DNA of 64,000 bases from positions 15,969,501 to 16,033,500 of the forward strand of contig CANUEZ040000116.1 of NCBI GenBank assembly GCA_948099385.1, written 5' to 3'. The position numbers were made by a program, and so were the translations under genes. The notes beneath the pieces were generated by a model. That model worked only from the letters and a program-made list of their open reading frames with translations, did not search any database and was not told the origin of the DNA. The DNA is from Fasciola hepatica. Its lineage: Eukaryota > Platyhelminthes > Trematoda > Plagiorchiida > Fasciolidae. Positions 33,226 to 44,772 of this stretch are shown here, piece after piece (position 1 is the stretch's first letter; each line of letters begins with the position of its first letter).

Positions 33226-33871
33226 GCCTACCAAAATCCTCCTGGATCCTTAGCAGAGTCAAGGGTTCGGTAATAATGTACTGATTCTTTCCACCCACCT
33301 AAGCCCTGTTGTCAGTGCGCGCGCCTAATGCTCGTCGTCAACGTTCTACTACTGATCGCACCTAACCCATTGGCTACATAGACGTGAGGCTAGTCTACAT
33401 CTTCCACAAGACCAAATGACCGATGGCGGGTGTGAAGGGGCCACATAGATGCTGTCCTTGTAAAGGGCCGTCCCGTCCTGGATGTACGTGCTTGGGTGAG
33501 TGTGTGTGAGTGTGTGTGCCGGGGTGTACAATGGAATCACAGGTATGACTACACATCGAAGGAGGACTTTCTGCAATGGCAACAAGGGGCTGTGTTGCAA
33601 AAAACGAGTAAAATGCAGGCATGTGTGCGTGACCTAAGCCCCGTTACTTCTACATGCAGTGTCGTGTCTTGTGTTGAGCTAAGGTTTGGACAATTAGCTC
33701 CATAGTACATCGTAAAAGCTGTATGAAATATACTTCAAAGATGGTGTGGAGGGTTGGGTCCTACAGGAGAATACATGAGGGTTAGGTAACTGAATTCAGC
33801 TTCATCTGGCATCAGTAGACATGGGTATAGCTTGGTCGGTAGAGTCGGCCTTGCCCGAGTCAACGTCAAAT
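33226..33871 (-). other. BEL A 3' noncoding region
   Basis: Near-identical (about 97%) to 49550-49900 of element B over its first 350 bp, including a GTGAGTGTGTGTGAGTGTGTG microsatellite-like patch near 33495. The match then drops. Overlapping ORFs on both strands appear in both copies but have no family motif. Confidence 0.65.
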
Positions 33872-34267
33872 TTAAGCAGACATTTTACGTACATCCCGCA
33901 ATACGTCTCCTTTGTTCGTCCTCACCACCACCATGCGCACGAGGCCATCGATTCCTGTACGACAGTCCTTGATCGCTCCAACCGGCCAATCGTCTTTATA
34001 TAAGTGGCTCTCCACGAGGATGACCACACCACCACGTCCGAACGACCTCTGTTTGGATATCCACTCTTGCCGAAGCTGCAGTGTCGGTAGGTACTCCCTC
34101 GTCCATCGTTTCCAGAAAGCTTTTGCTAGGTGGTTCACTTGTTTCCATCCAACAACGTACATTCCACGCAGGGTTTTCGGTGTGGTTACTCCTACGTTTG
34201 ACCGGGGTAATAATAGGTCGTTGGGGGTGAGTGCCGGTTCGCCTTCCGGGTCTGAGACGATCGGCAC
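33872..34267 (-). pseudogene. BEL A integrase C-terminal domain
   Basis: 131 open codons with LTPNDLLLPRSN, MYVVGWKQVNHLAKAFWKRW, EYLPTLQLRQEW and GVVILVESHLYKDDWPVGAI. This is the DUF5641-like domain found after the catalytic core in Pao integrases; element B carries the matching GSYLHGWKQANYLAKVFWRRW. A frame change upstream separates it from the core. Confidence 0.8.
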
Positions 34268-34346
34268 CAGGTGTTCAATATGCCTTCTCCTTCTGTTAGT
34301 AAAGTAGTCAGCGCCCCGTCATCGAGAGTTTGCTGTGAGTATTTTC

Positions 34347-34917
34347 CTAGTCGGTCGTATCACGATGACTGGCATAAGGTGGAATGAAGTGCCATTCTGT
34401 CCCCTTTGCTACGATCTGGTTTTGTATTTTGGCGTGGTCCAAGCGGCTCCACCATTTCTCTAACTTCTCATGAGCCCCAATGAAGTTCAAGCCATTGTCG
34501 GAGTGTATATTCTTGAGGACGCCCCGCCACGCCATGAACCTTTAAAGGGCCATTAGGAATGAATCGGTTTTCATGTTATGCGCTACTTCGAGGTGGACTG
34601 CTCTGGATTGTAGGCATGTTATCAGGCAGCCGTACCTCTTTTGGGTGCTCCTCTGATGTCGTACAAGTAACGGACCAATGCAGTCGATGCCAGTTTCCAC
34701 GAACGGGCACCATCCCGGTTGGACTCTTACGGCTGGAAGGGGGGCCATCATTTGTTGGCCTGCTACCGCCCTCCGGCGACGACAAGCAATGCAGTTGCCT
34801 ATGACTCACTTGGCCGTCGCTGGTCCCTTTGTCACCCAAAATCATCGGCGTATATTGTTCAATAAGTGATTCAGGCCTGCGTGTCCCTCTTCCCGATGTA
34901 CATGATCTATCAGGCAT
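34347..34917 (-). pseudogene. BEL A integrase catalytic core
   Basis: Two frames. 34542-34751 has GIDCIGPLLV with the first catalytic Asp, and CLQSRAVHLEVAH. 34347-34535 has NIHSDNGLNFIGA with the second Asp and EWHFIPPYASHRD, which degenerates before the catalytic Glu (usual form SHRGGVWER). Frameshift and loss of the Glu region make it inactive. Confidence 0.8.
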
Positions 34918-34945
34918 CTCGTTATATGGTGGTCACCGGGGTTTA

Positions 34946-36349
34946 TTATGGGGTGTTTTTTTCGTACTCTAGGCTTGAATTCGTCAGCCGCCCTCCAACC
35001 CTCAGTAGTCCGTTGATTCGCATGGGGTTTAGTGCTGGGATACTACTGTGCAGCAGCCTGCTTCCTCTGGTGTTATCATCTGTCCTGGCCAGCTCGCGGG
35101 CCTTGGACGGGAAGGCGTCTAGTTGCAGCAGGCGTAGAACGTCGAGTTCGGCTTGATTCAGCTCGCCCGGTAGTATCGTCCCCACCTTCAATGTGTTTTG
35201 AAGTCTTGCGCCTTTCATAATCAATAAGAGTACTTTGCGTCGTGTCCGCCAGGCCACGGCTCTTAACATTTTTATCCAGTCAGTGAAGTGGCACAGTTTT
35301 TCTATTAGGCCTACGCCTCCCGTGGAGTTTGCAGCCAACATCAGTCTTTTGGTCTCGATATCACCATCATCAGCCTTGGGTATTAATAGCGTTGGCCACA
35401 TCTCTTTAGTTTCCGTTGGGAAGTCCGGTCCCACTGTCCACATCCGCAACCTCTGTAGTGTTTTCAGGCCACTCGAGCAGAAGTCGGCCGTGTTGCTGGC
35501 GGATTTTACATAGTGCCATTGATCGGTTTTAGTCGACTCGTGGATTATAGTGAGTCTGTTGGCCATGTAGGCGTTAAAACGATTGACAGTGTTGTTTATG
35601 TAATGAAGTACCGTGGCTGAGTCCGTCCAAAAGTTTGTTTTCCAGTCTATCCGGTCGAAGCATCTCCTAATCAGCCTCGCGGCTTTCTCGGCCAGTGCTG
35701 CTGCCGTCAGTTCCAGCCTTGGAATCGACGTCCTTTTCAGTAGAGCCATTCTTGCCTTTGCGAATAGTGTCTGGCTGTGCCGCCCGCCATTTGCGTCAAC
35801 CCAGTAGCCGCAAGCCACTATCCTGTAGCCTATTTCTGATGCATCGGAGAATAAGTGGAGTTGGGCATCGTTTGTGCACTTGATACCTGTTAAGCGTCTT
35901 TGTATTTTTATCTCTCCAAGTTGCTCCAGGCTGTGCAGCCAGTCACGCCATCGCTTATCGTCGTCATTCTGGACAGGTTCGTCCCAGTCAGTCCCTCTTT
36001 GGCACAGCGATTGCAGCAAGCACTTTCCCGGTAAAGACCATGGCGAAATAAAACCTAGGGGGTCATAGAGGCTTGAGACTGATGATAGGATTCCTCTCCG
36101 TGGGACTGGTCCTTTGGGTAGGTCTAGAGTGAAAACGAATTTGTCCCCTCTGGGTTTCCACTGAAGACCAAGCGTGCGCTCCGTTTCTGAATAGGATCCC
36201 AAAAGCTCTTTCTTACACTCCATTTTCTCGGACTCCGGTATAACATTGAGCACCTCTTGGCTGTTCGAAGTCCATTTAGTGAGGTTGAATCCTCCGGCAT
36301 TTAGTATGGTATATTTCTTGACCGAGGTCAATACCCATGCACAAGGCAA
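34946..36349 (-). pseudogene. BEL A RT end and RNase H, 467-codon frame
   Basis: After a junction near 36324 the frame reads LNAGGFNLTKW, SETERTLGLQW, GILSSVSSLYDPLGF and SPWSLPGKCLLQ, all typical of the Pao RT connection. RNase H-like motifs follow: LHLFSDASEIGYRIVACGYW (Asp), SIPRLELTAAALAEKAARL (Glu) and NFWTDSATVLHYI (Asp), then the QWHYVKSASNTADFCS stretch. It ends with LNPMRINGLLRVGGRL, the start of the integrase region. It is long and open, so decay here is light. Confidence 0.85.
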
Positions 36350-37196
36350 GATCAGAGTATACAGCAGTACATGTCAATGTGAGGTATTCACAAATTCTAA
36401 ATTTATAAATCACACAGCAACCGAAATACACCAGTAAAGTCATGTAGTGTTTGAGTGAACAAAGTGGTAATGGTTGAGGCGGGAATTCCGAATCGGTTTC
36501 AAAATCGCTGGGGGCGGTGTGGATAGCTGGGCAGTCGTGGGATTGCTGATATAAGCGACAATTGGACGGTCACTAACGAGTAACCGGGCGGAGGAGATGC
36601 CAAAGAACATTGTTAGAAGTAAAGCAAGCTTAGGGCTTTCAACGTGCAGTCAGAGATACCAGCGGAATATTGGACACTGATCCAGCATTGGGTAACTGAT
36701 TGTGGAGGGAGCATGTGAAATAAAGGCAAGTCAGTCAAAGGTGATAGTAAAACGGACCTTTTGTGCAGGTGATTACAGTGTCATATGGAAATTCAAGTGA
36801 AGGCGAGAAGCTTCGCAGGGACTTCAGTGAACTTTTGAAGAGCATGAATGGTGTATGGACGTATAGCGGAATTTTAAAAAAAAGCCGTCAATGAAACGGA
36901 TTAGTGGAGACAAACGTCAATGGTTCGGCTAGGCAGAAGTTAGAAGAGTGTAATTTTTTTGTATGTGATGGGAAATTGTTAACCAAATTATGGTTGGCTG
37001 CAGATGGCTGGTATTCTGTTCCGGTTGCAGGTGGTGGCAGGCAGAATGCCGAGGGAAGCAGGTAAAAAAGGGCTGGTTTGACGAAGTTGACAGCTGCGAA
37101 GGCTGGGTTCCGGCCATTGGTTTCGTACTGCAACGCGGGAACAATTGAACTGTTGGGTTGGATTATTTGGGAATAGAAGTTGAGCGGATGTGTTGA
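36324..37196. other. Insertion of about 870 bp in BEL A RT
   Basis: The RT protein runs as ELITTLTP up to about 37197 and resumes as ILNAGGFNLTKW at about 36323; element B has these motifs without a comparable break. The inserted sequence is purine-rich with no ORF motif. Its style resembles family-C 3' UTRs, but I could not place it there. No target duplication was resolved. Confidence 0.55.
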
Positions 37197-38517
37197 TCGT
37201 TGGTGTCAGAGTGGTGATCAGTTCCGTCATATAAAGAATAGCAGCATTTGGGTCGTCAAAGGAGCACAGAAAATCGTCCACGTAGAAGTGGCCCACTGCT
37301 CTTCCTAACAAGCTGCTGGTGACGTCGAAAAGCATGAGGGTTTCCCGGAGGGCAAAATTAGAACATAAGGGGGATGAAACCGTCTCAAAGGGGTGTACGG
37401 TAAGCCTGTACTCGTCAGTTGCGCGATTTGTGTCGTTCTCAGGCCACCAGAGAAGACGAAAGGAGTCCCTATCTTTAACGGGCATCTTTACTTGTAGAAA
37501 AATTTCACGTATGTCCCGAGAGACGGCCACTTTTCCTAGCCGAAAACGACATAAAACCTCGACCAGTCCTGTTGTCCAATCTTGGCCCTGTGGTATATGG
37601 TCGTTGAGTGACACACCCTGACATTTCACGGCACAGTCGAAAACCACTCTGACCTTCCCCGGTTTTTGTGGGTTCACGGCCGGGTGATGAGGTAGGTACC
37701 ATCTCAAATTTGCGCTGACAACCGCTGCATCCACTCTTTCTATATAACCCAGGTCGATGTTACTTTGCATGGCTCGCGTGTATTCTATCCCTAATTGTGG
37801 TTCCCGGGGCAGCCTGGTTTTGAGGAAGCCTAACCTTTTCAGAGCCATTTCTCGGCTGTTTGGCATAGGTTTCATTTTGGGTCTCCGTGGAACAGGAACC
37901 TCTAAACGACCTTTTGCATACTTGACGTTCTCGGCTACCATTTCCAAAGCTAACCTATCTTCTTGTGATGGGGCATCCCCATCAATGGCCAGGTCGGCAA
38001 ATCCGGTGTTATACAGGTGTTGGAATGCCTGTTCAATGTTCGCCGTTTCCACCGTAGTGCAATTGATTTGGATTTGTTGGCCGCACCTTCCGTCTGTACT
38101 ACCATATAAAGTCCAACCGAATATAGTGCGTACTGCATAGGGTGCCTTGCGGCTTCCTATTCTTTGATCCAGGACCCAATGCGCTTCCGGTACATCACAG
38201 CCGATCAGCAAGTAAATTTCGTTATTTTGCCACAGCGCGATCGTAACCCCGTCGAGATGCGTCCACTGAGTCAGAATCGATTGCACTGACTGAGGTGCTT
38301 TCATCGGCAGGCCCTTTATATCGAATGCTTCTAGAGTTTCTGCTCTATCGTTGTCAACCAGGGAAACGAGGGGTAGGTGCAGTTTGGTCGGCTGGATGAC
38401 TTTGGAGCCACTCACTGTGCTCGCTGGTAATGAAGATTGATTCCCTCTGATCCCATATCTCTCAGAAAAATCCTTTCTTACTAGCGTGGTATCCGAGCCA
38501 CTATCTATGGAGACCAA
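37197..38517 (-). pseudogene. BEL A protease and reverse transcriptase
   Basis: Starts with the aspartic protease motif SIDSGSDTTLV. RT follows in a single open frame: WYLPHHPAVNPQKPGKVRVV, FDCAVKCQGVSLNDHIPQG, SRDIREIFLQVKM with the first Asp (DIREMF in Pao), FRLLWWP, and GHFYVDDFLCSFDD with YVDD intact. It is cut by the insertion at 37196. Compared with B, sequence between the gag zinc region and the protease is deleted (about 60-70 codons). Confidence 0.85.
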
Positions 38518-39722
38518 CGCTTTGGCGTTGTCCTACAGACTGCCGCCCGGTGCGTGGTGTTGAGACAGATAAAACACGCCCCTGCCGTCCTCGCCACTCC
38601 CCACCGTTCATCTATTGTGGCGTCGCAGAACTTGGGGCATTCTGGTAGTCCATTGCTAGCACCACAGGATCTGCAATTTGGTTGCGCCGTGGTATCGCGT
38701 GAAATGGCATGTGTATTGGTCCAAGGTTGGTATTTTGGGTGTTCCCGTGCAGGGGTTTGAGCTTGACTAGTACTGGGCTTGTTTGCCCGATTGCTGTCCC
38801 GGACGAGTCGACCGAACCTGCTGTCAGCTACCTTGGCTTGCCTGTCCAAGTATTCGGTCAGGTCTTCGAAGTTAGCTTCCCTATCGCTTTGACTTATCCG
38901 TCCCGCTTCCCCAGCCCACCGACCCCGCAGTTCGGGAGAAGGGTGACGGACTATGTTTTCCAACATGTGCATGGCATCCAGATCAGCTCTGTAACCTAAA
39001 TGGTCGAGGGCTATTGAGCAGTTTTGCATCTTAATCACCAGGTCGGTCATTGTGTAGACGTCGCCCTTGGTTCTCTTTGCCTCTACCATCACGCCCTCTA
39101 TTAGGTTACGGGCTACTTTGAAGGGATGGCAAAACAGGTCCCTCAATGTCTTCCTTGCTCGTGTGTAGCATGGTCCCGGGTCGAGCATGTTACACCCGCC
39201 GATAGCTCCTCTTACTCGGCCTCGACAGTAGTGAGTAAGGTAGAGAAGCATTTGCCCAGGTTCGGTTACCTTATTTTCAACGAACGTCTCCAACAGCTTG
39301 ACAAACTTGCAGTATTGTTCAGCTCGCCCGTCGAAAACCGTTAGTTCCACTCTTGACAAATCGATCGAAAGTGGTTTGTAGTCGGCGACCGACTTGGGGT
39401 TCCCTATCTTATTGCACCCTGATCAATCGGAAGTGTCGTAGTTGCTGGTCTCGTGCTCTCGCTCTTTCTGTGTACACTTCTTTTCTGCTTCCCGCGCCTG
39501 TATTCTAGCCGATAGTAACTGTTGTTCTAGGTCTAGTATTCTCAGCCTATATAAATCAACACCCTTACGATCCATACTGCCCTCAGTAACACATGAACTA
39601 GCACTGACAGGACAAGGCGATCTAACATTAACTAAAGAACCAAATGTACCCAAAACCTCCCCAGAGACTTTTCGTGTTACTTTCTGTCCGGATTCCAATG
39701 TTTTCGATCCTTTTCTTGGCAT
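38505..39722 (-). pseudogene. BEL A gag
   Basis: Starts at the Met at 39720-39722 (PRKGSK follows). A coiled-coil-like LRILDLEQQLLSARIQAREAEKK stretch gives way to one TGA at 39420-39422, where B has Arg. It continues through SRVELTVFDGRAEQYCKFVK, a DUF1759-like capsid (TRARKTLRDLFCHPFKVARN, LDHLGYRADLDAMHMLENIV) and a zinc region (CRSCGASNGLPECPKF, ACFICLNTTHRAAVCR). One stop only, plus the deletion before protease. Confidence 0.8.
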
Positions 39723-39753
39723 TTTATGTGTTTTTCCTCGTTCCAAATTGATT

Positions 39754-40491
39754 TGGTTTCTGATGCCCACCTTTATCCTACTTTCCTGACACTCCATAAT
39801 CTGGCTCACGCGAGTGTGGCTGCCTCGATGAAACCGATAACTGAGCGTTTTGTTTGGCACAAAGTCAAACGAGATGTCCGTCAATGGGCTCGTGCTTGTC
39901 TGCAGTGTCAACGTGTTAAGACCCATAGGCACACTAAGGCGGCGTTAGCCAGGTTCCCAGAACCTGAAACACATTTTCATCATGTGCACATCGATCTCGT
40001 AGGACTGTAACGAACGTCTGAGCAATGCGTAGCCAAATTCGCAACGGATCCCGAAATCAAAAGACGATTATCCGCGATATTCTACGATACTAGATTATTA
40101 CATGAACAATGACATCAAAAATATGCAAACCTCAATAATACGATCGCAAGGACTCAACAACGAGAAACCGAATAGCAGCGTGTGGGCAAGCAGCACGTGC
40201 GTCACACAGGTCCTGATTAAGGATGTGCAAAAGTAGCGATCTTGGCGCGAACAAACAACAATTGGTCAATAGAGACAACCAGTTCGTAAAGACGCGTCAA
40301 TAGTGTAGGCAAATGAGTGGTGTTGGGAAAAACACTGAATCGCAAGGGTTTAGGGGGATTTTCCGGTTGGTACAAGGACCACTTCCACCTTCTCTTGGTA
40401 CGTTTACATACTCACATGCGTGTATCGTTTTACTCGCTGGCCGTAGGCCATTCCTATCCCTCGTCCCACGTCGGAAGAGGCCGCGAAAGCC
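39754..40491. repeat. 738-bp direct repeat flanking BEL A, right copy
   Basis: Second copy of 32488-33225. It carries the same solo LTR (40006-40374) with the same AGGAC duplications (40001-40005 and 40375-40379). Differences seen: one base near 40100, one near 40427 and one near 40485. On its right it runs on into normal gypsy-1 integrase. Confidence 0.9.
40006..40374 (-). mobile_element. Solo BEL/Pao LTR in gypsy-1 integrase, copy 2
   Basis: Same insertion as 32740-33108, duplicated with its gypsy context. Length 369 bp, same termini, same AGGAC target duplication. A shared target duplication proves that the two LTR copies come from one insertion event followed by duplication, not from two insertions. 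Confidence 0.85.
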
Positions 40492-40608
40492 TTTCTGACC
40501 GGTTGGGTAAGCCATTTCGGTTGCCCGGCAATAGTGACCACCGATCGTGGTCCACACTTTGACGGCACTTTCGGCAGCCTACTTGCCACGCTCGGGTGCC
40601 AACACGTT
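40375..40608 (+). pseudogene. gypsy-1 integrase catalytic core
   Basis: Reads, with frame changes, AFLTGWVSHFG-like residues, then TTDRGPHFDGTFGSLLATLGCQHVN, giving the second Asp of the DDE core. It is cut at 40608 by the 3' end of C2. The next conserved integrase block (AYHPQANGM) is found beyond C2 at 47052. Confidence 0.8.
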
Positions 40609-40977
40609 AATGATAATGATAATGGTATTTGTTTGTTTCGGATAACCCCGAGGCATGCTGCAACCCAAGATCAAATGGTACAATTGGATTTAGAGTCCGA
40701 ATCCCAAGAGGATGATTCAGGTATGTGCACTCGATATTGTACAGGAGAAAGTAATTAATTTATTCTTTTAGGCGGCGCCCGGCAAATTTGAACTCAAGGT
40801 CGGGTGGCCAACCCGGCCATGTCATGGTGGAGCTGGTCGGAGGTAGTAGACTCTTAGTGGAATATTACAAAAAGAGGGACTGTTCAACGACAGAATCAAA
40901 CAGAATTGACGAGAGTTTTGTTCACGTTGAGGAGAAAGAGGTTTCTAAGGGAGACATGAACCAGCTATAGCTCTCTG

Positions 40978-42154
40978 CAGAGTATGGAACGGCTTTGGGT
41001 TGGAAATCAGACGACGAAAGGAATGAATTTACAGACAAAGAACAAGAAAAATCTTTCGAAGATTACCTTTGTAACGTTCAGCGACCAAGTATCGGCTGAG
41101 TCAGTTAAATGCCCAGCGAAGGACTCGTTCGTATAAAGAGATTGCCTAGGTTGGTTGCGAAGTTGGGCGGCTGGGTGTGGGTGGAGTCTGTGATAACCAA
41201 ATGGACAGCACATCTGGCGAGGTCGCTGAAGTGATGGTGGAAGAAATGGCCGGAAATTAACATGTAATCGTTGCGCATATTGTTTGCTTTCAGAAAGGTG
41301 GAATGTGATGCACCAAAACGGAAATGGGAACTGGGCGACAAGTCAATCTGTGGTGCGTAGCCATGATAGCCGCAGATACGCGGTTTGCAAAGCTGAGTAT
41401 TTAAATGACAGGCAAGTATTTACGTGATGATTATCGCTATCTGAGGGCCGAACATAATGACCACAGAGATGCAAAAATCAAAATTGTCTAGGAGGATTCA
41501 CCAAGATAGAACACCTGATATGAAGATGCACCAAACAACCGATAAGTACGTTTGCGAAGTTGGACGGTGAAGTAGTTGACAGGTAAAATACTGTCTGTTA
41601 GTATTCTTTGTAAAAGGTGGGTCATGTGATGGCGAAAGATCAAAACGCTGCAATACAGATGTCTCTCAGATCTGAATATATGAGGAGGGCATAAATCTTT
41701 GCAAGGTGAGGATATTGCAATGCTACAGCCGTGTGGGCGAACAGAAGGACTGATGGAGAAAGCGAACTATCACAATATCACCGACTGTTGGGATGCTCTG
41801 ATGACAAGTATTCCTCAGTGAAATATGCTGTTTGGACTTTGTGGGACAGAAGTTTATGGCAACAATAAATGTGACCTTTTTCAAATATATTAGTAACTGT
41901 GATAAAAAAAGGCGAGTTTCATCTTGGAGATTTGTTAAGCTCGCGAATGGGACAAGCGAGTGGTTTGGCACGAATCCTCGGGGAGAAGGATAATGAACGG
42001 TAAGCCGAGTACGGAAACGGTCTTTTAACCCCGCGATAATTATGTTCCAGGGAAAGCAGTTTTTGCCGGGCGTAGGAGGCGGTAAGTTAAGATGGTCAAG
42101 ATGGAGACGAGTACGATGAAAAATAGGCGATAACTTGGGGAGATAGTTCCATTT
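40978..42154. repeat. 1.18-kb near-identical direct repeat, copy 2
   Basis: Partner of 24249-25426, lying in the C2 3' UTR. Divergence jumps at both ends: the neighbouring 40828-40972 differs from its partner by about 9%, and past 42154 similarity fades within about 50 bp. Confidence 0.85.
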
Positions 42155-42787
42155 TGCCGGATTTCAGTTGTATAAATTCTTTTTTTGCCGGTGCTGGTGG
42201 GTGGGGCTGACCGTTTGCTGAACACCCAACCTGAAATCCATTTTTCGTGGCCAGGGGTGCTATCCGGTACCCTAGCTGCACCTGCATCGTTGCAGTTGTC
42301 CTGCACGCCCGATGGGCGCTGGCCAAAGCAGTGGATCTCACCGCGCCCCGCACCGGCGGGCTTCGCTTGAATGATATTGGCGCCGTCACATAGCTGTAGA
42401 GACCGAATAATCCAGAAGCTTGCGACCAGTTTGCGAGGGATCATGGAGGGCAGGGCCAATGTGGTGGTGATGATATGACGGGCGGTTATCGAATTTTCAG
42501 CGGGAATTGCCGGTCAGGTATTACGCCGAGCCATCGAAGGGAAGGCACACATCAGTGGTTGTCTGGAAAGATGAAAATAGAAAAATGCAGTTTAGGATGC
42601 TCCCAGCTGGGGATCAACGGTCAGTGTTAAATAGAAACCTCTAGTATCTAGAAACTGAAACTACTTAATGGATGGTTCGACTTTGCAGAACACAAAGTCG
42701 TACACGAAAGATCAATAAAACTTGAGTGGTATATACGGCGACTTGTGTGGTACGTAGGTCTCGTGGCCCTTGACTCAGACCCGCCTA
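42155..42787 (-). other. C2 3' UTR next to the RT stop
   Basis: Contains the block at 42180-42380 conserved with C1 (14330-14530). No gene is supported. An open frame on the minus strand (42040-42459) spans two unrelated pieces and is not credible. Confidence 0.55.
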
Positions 42788-44222
42788 TCAGTAACCCAAA
42801 CCAACTTCGTGCGCTCGCTCCTCCGAAATGTATGGATCATTGCTGGACCCGAGTGTCAGGACATCTAGCCGTTTGTTTAATTCCTTTTTAAATCTCGGCA
42901 AGTGGCCTATTGCACGGACATTTGGTGGAAGTTTATTCCACATTTGTGAATATTTAGCAATAAAGAAATTGGACCGTGAGCTGGTTCTCGAGGACGGCAC
43001 AATGACCGAATGACTGTTGTGTCGTAGCGAATACCTTAAGCTTAATAGGTCTCTTACCACGGCGAAGGCTCTGCAGGATCTGCATTTTAATAGTGAGTGG
43101 AAAAAGGACAAGATGTTCTTTATCCGTCGGAGCCAAAGAAGTTTGAGGTGTAGCAGGTCACAGCGTTGTTTATAGTTGAGACTGGACGAATAGCCAACTA
43201 ATTGTTTAGTAAAGGTGCGCTGAACATTTTCAATGGCGATCCTGTCAATCTGGAGCATGTTGGAGCCAACTACTGAACTATAACAATGGTCTAACGTGGG
43301 TTGTATAGACACTGAGTTTACTTGCACGCAAACGGAGTGTTTTGTGAACCAGTCCTATTAACCGGCTGGACCTAGCAATTTGAGTGTCTGTTTGCTCCGA
43401 GAATTTGAACGAACGGGAGTAGTATATGCCCAGGTCACGTACTGATGATTCGTTGGGGATCAGATGATGACCTGCACTGAACCTTTCGGGAAGGACATGA
43501 AACTTGTGTGTAAGAATGCAGCTTTTGTCCACCGAGAACTCCATTACCTAATCGGTACACCACGACTTGAACATCCGTAGGTCCTCCGATATTTTTGCTA
43601 TAGTACTACCCAATGAATTGCGGTCGGAGGTGTACAACAACTTTACATCATCAGCAAATAAAAACGGAGTTCCATGACAAACCACGGTAAATATATCATT
43701 TGTGTACATGAGAAACTACAAGGGGCCCAGTACACTACCTTGGATCACACCGCTGGTTACAGGGCTGGGTGTGGAAACTGTGCCATTAACGTTTACCACT
43801 TGACTGCGCGGGGACAAGTACGATTCTAGCCAGGCATATAGTTGGTCAACAATGCCGTGTGTCTTGGCCTTTGACAACAAATGAATATGAGACACCAGGT
43901 CGGAGGCTTTAGACATTTATAAAAAGACTGATTTCACTGCCTTGCCGTCATCGGCAGCCATCGTAATGAGGTTCAGAAAGTCAGTCATACAAGTTGCGCG
44001 AAATCGATGTTATAGAAAACAGTGCTGACTTTCACTTATGGGGTGATTTTTTAGGAGATCTGCCAGTTTAACTTTTATTACTCTTTCCATAATCCTCGAT
44101 ACTACTGGGGTATGATTCACAGGCCGGTAGTTGGCCGGGTCCTCCCGTGTTCCCTTCGTATGAATTGGAATAATGACCGAAGTTTTCCACTGTATGGAAT
44201 ACCGACTAAAACGCGTAGACAA
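42788..44222 (-). pseudogene. C2 ORF2 reverse transcriptase
   Basis: Fragments in order: IQWKTSVIIPIHTKG and DPANYRPVNHTPVVSRIMERV (44010-44222), SKASDLVSHIHLL (for AFDKV, 43916), TSGVIQGSVLGPL (43740), FLFADDVKLLYTS (about 43640-43670, FADD box intact but in a broken frame), SVRDLGIYYSRS (43440) and the C-terminal region with CRAFAVVRDLL, NKLPPNVRAIGHL and FKKELNKRLD (42860-43050). Stops and frameshifts throughout. Closest within the window to C1. Confidence 0.8.
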
Positions 44223-44772
44223 ATTGAATAAATCTGACTAGAGAATTGGGATATCTGGGCCGCCCAATTTAAAGATGGCCGAAGGCAACGAGTCCGATAC
44301 GGGGTGGAAAGACATTTTGATATTTGAAATTAAAAGCTCGACTTTGGAGGGAAGGAATATTACAGAAGAAAGTGGCTCATATGATGGCACTGGTGGATTG
44401 TAGTAAAATGGTGCTGTATCACCAGTTAAGGAAAAAGCAAAAAACGTGTTAAGCGCTTCTGCTCTGTCCAGCGGTTCGTCGAGGCACCTGTTATTGAAGG
44501 TAAAGAAGAGATAACTGAAGTTGTTTTAATGTTCCTCGACTTCGTCAGTTTTGCAAGAATCTCGACTTTCTTAGAATCACATATAGCCCTGTGTTCCTGT
44601 TGTATTAGTTCACTCTCGGAGTACAGTTCTATCGTTTCAGCCAAAAGATCTGACTGTATAAACAGTGAAAAGTCCCCTGTCTGAAGATGAACGCTTTAGA
44701 GTCCATATAACTTCAAGCTGTGACGAGAAAATTTATTGTCTTTAGGGCGGATTGACCATCCTTTTGCAGGGG

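Larger units (their letters stand above)
33226..39753 (-). mobile_element. BEL/Pao element A, internal region without LTRs
   Basis: 6.5 kb on the minus strand in Pao order: gag (39722-38505), protease and RT (38517-37197), an insertion (36324-37196), RT end and RNase H (36323-35000), integrase (34917-34347), C-terminal domain (34267-33872) and 3' noncoding (33871-33226). The left end begins within 2 bp of where the internal region of element B meets its LTR. The right end stops about 10 bp short of the LTR position in B. So the LTRs are missing and the 738-bp direct repeats sit in their place. Confidence 0.85.

Noticed and set aside
33349..33622. Two overlapping minus-strand ORFs repeated at 49675-49948, first considered a conserved small gene
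   Set aside because: They lie in the shared 3' noncoding region of BEL elements, overlap each other in different frames and contain a THTHTH-type microsatellite translation.
32488..40491. Reading the 738-bp repeats as true LTRs of a composite element
   Set aside because: Outside each copy the sequence continues as normal gypsy-1 integrase and there is no short target duplication, so they behave as a duplicated target segment and not as LTRs.
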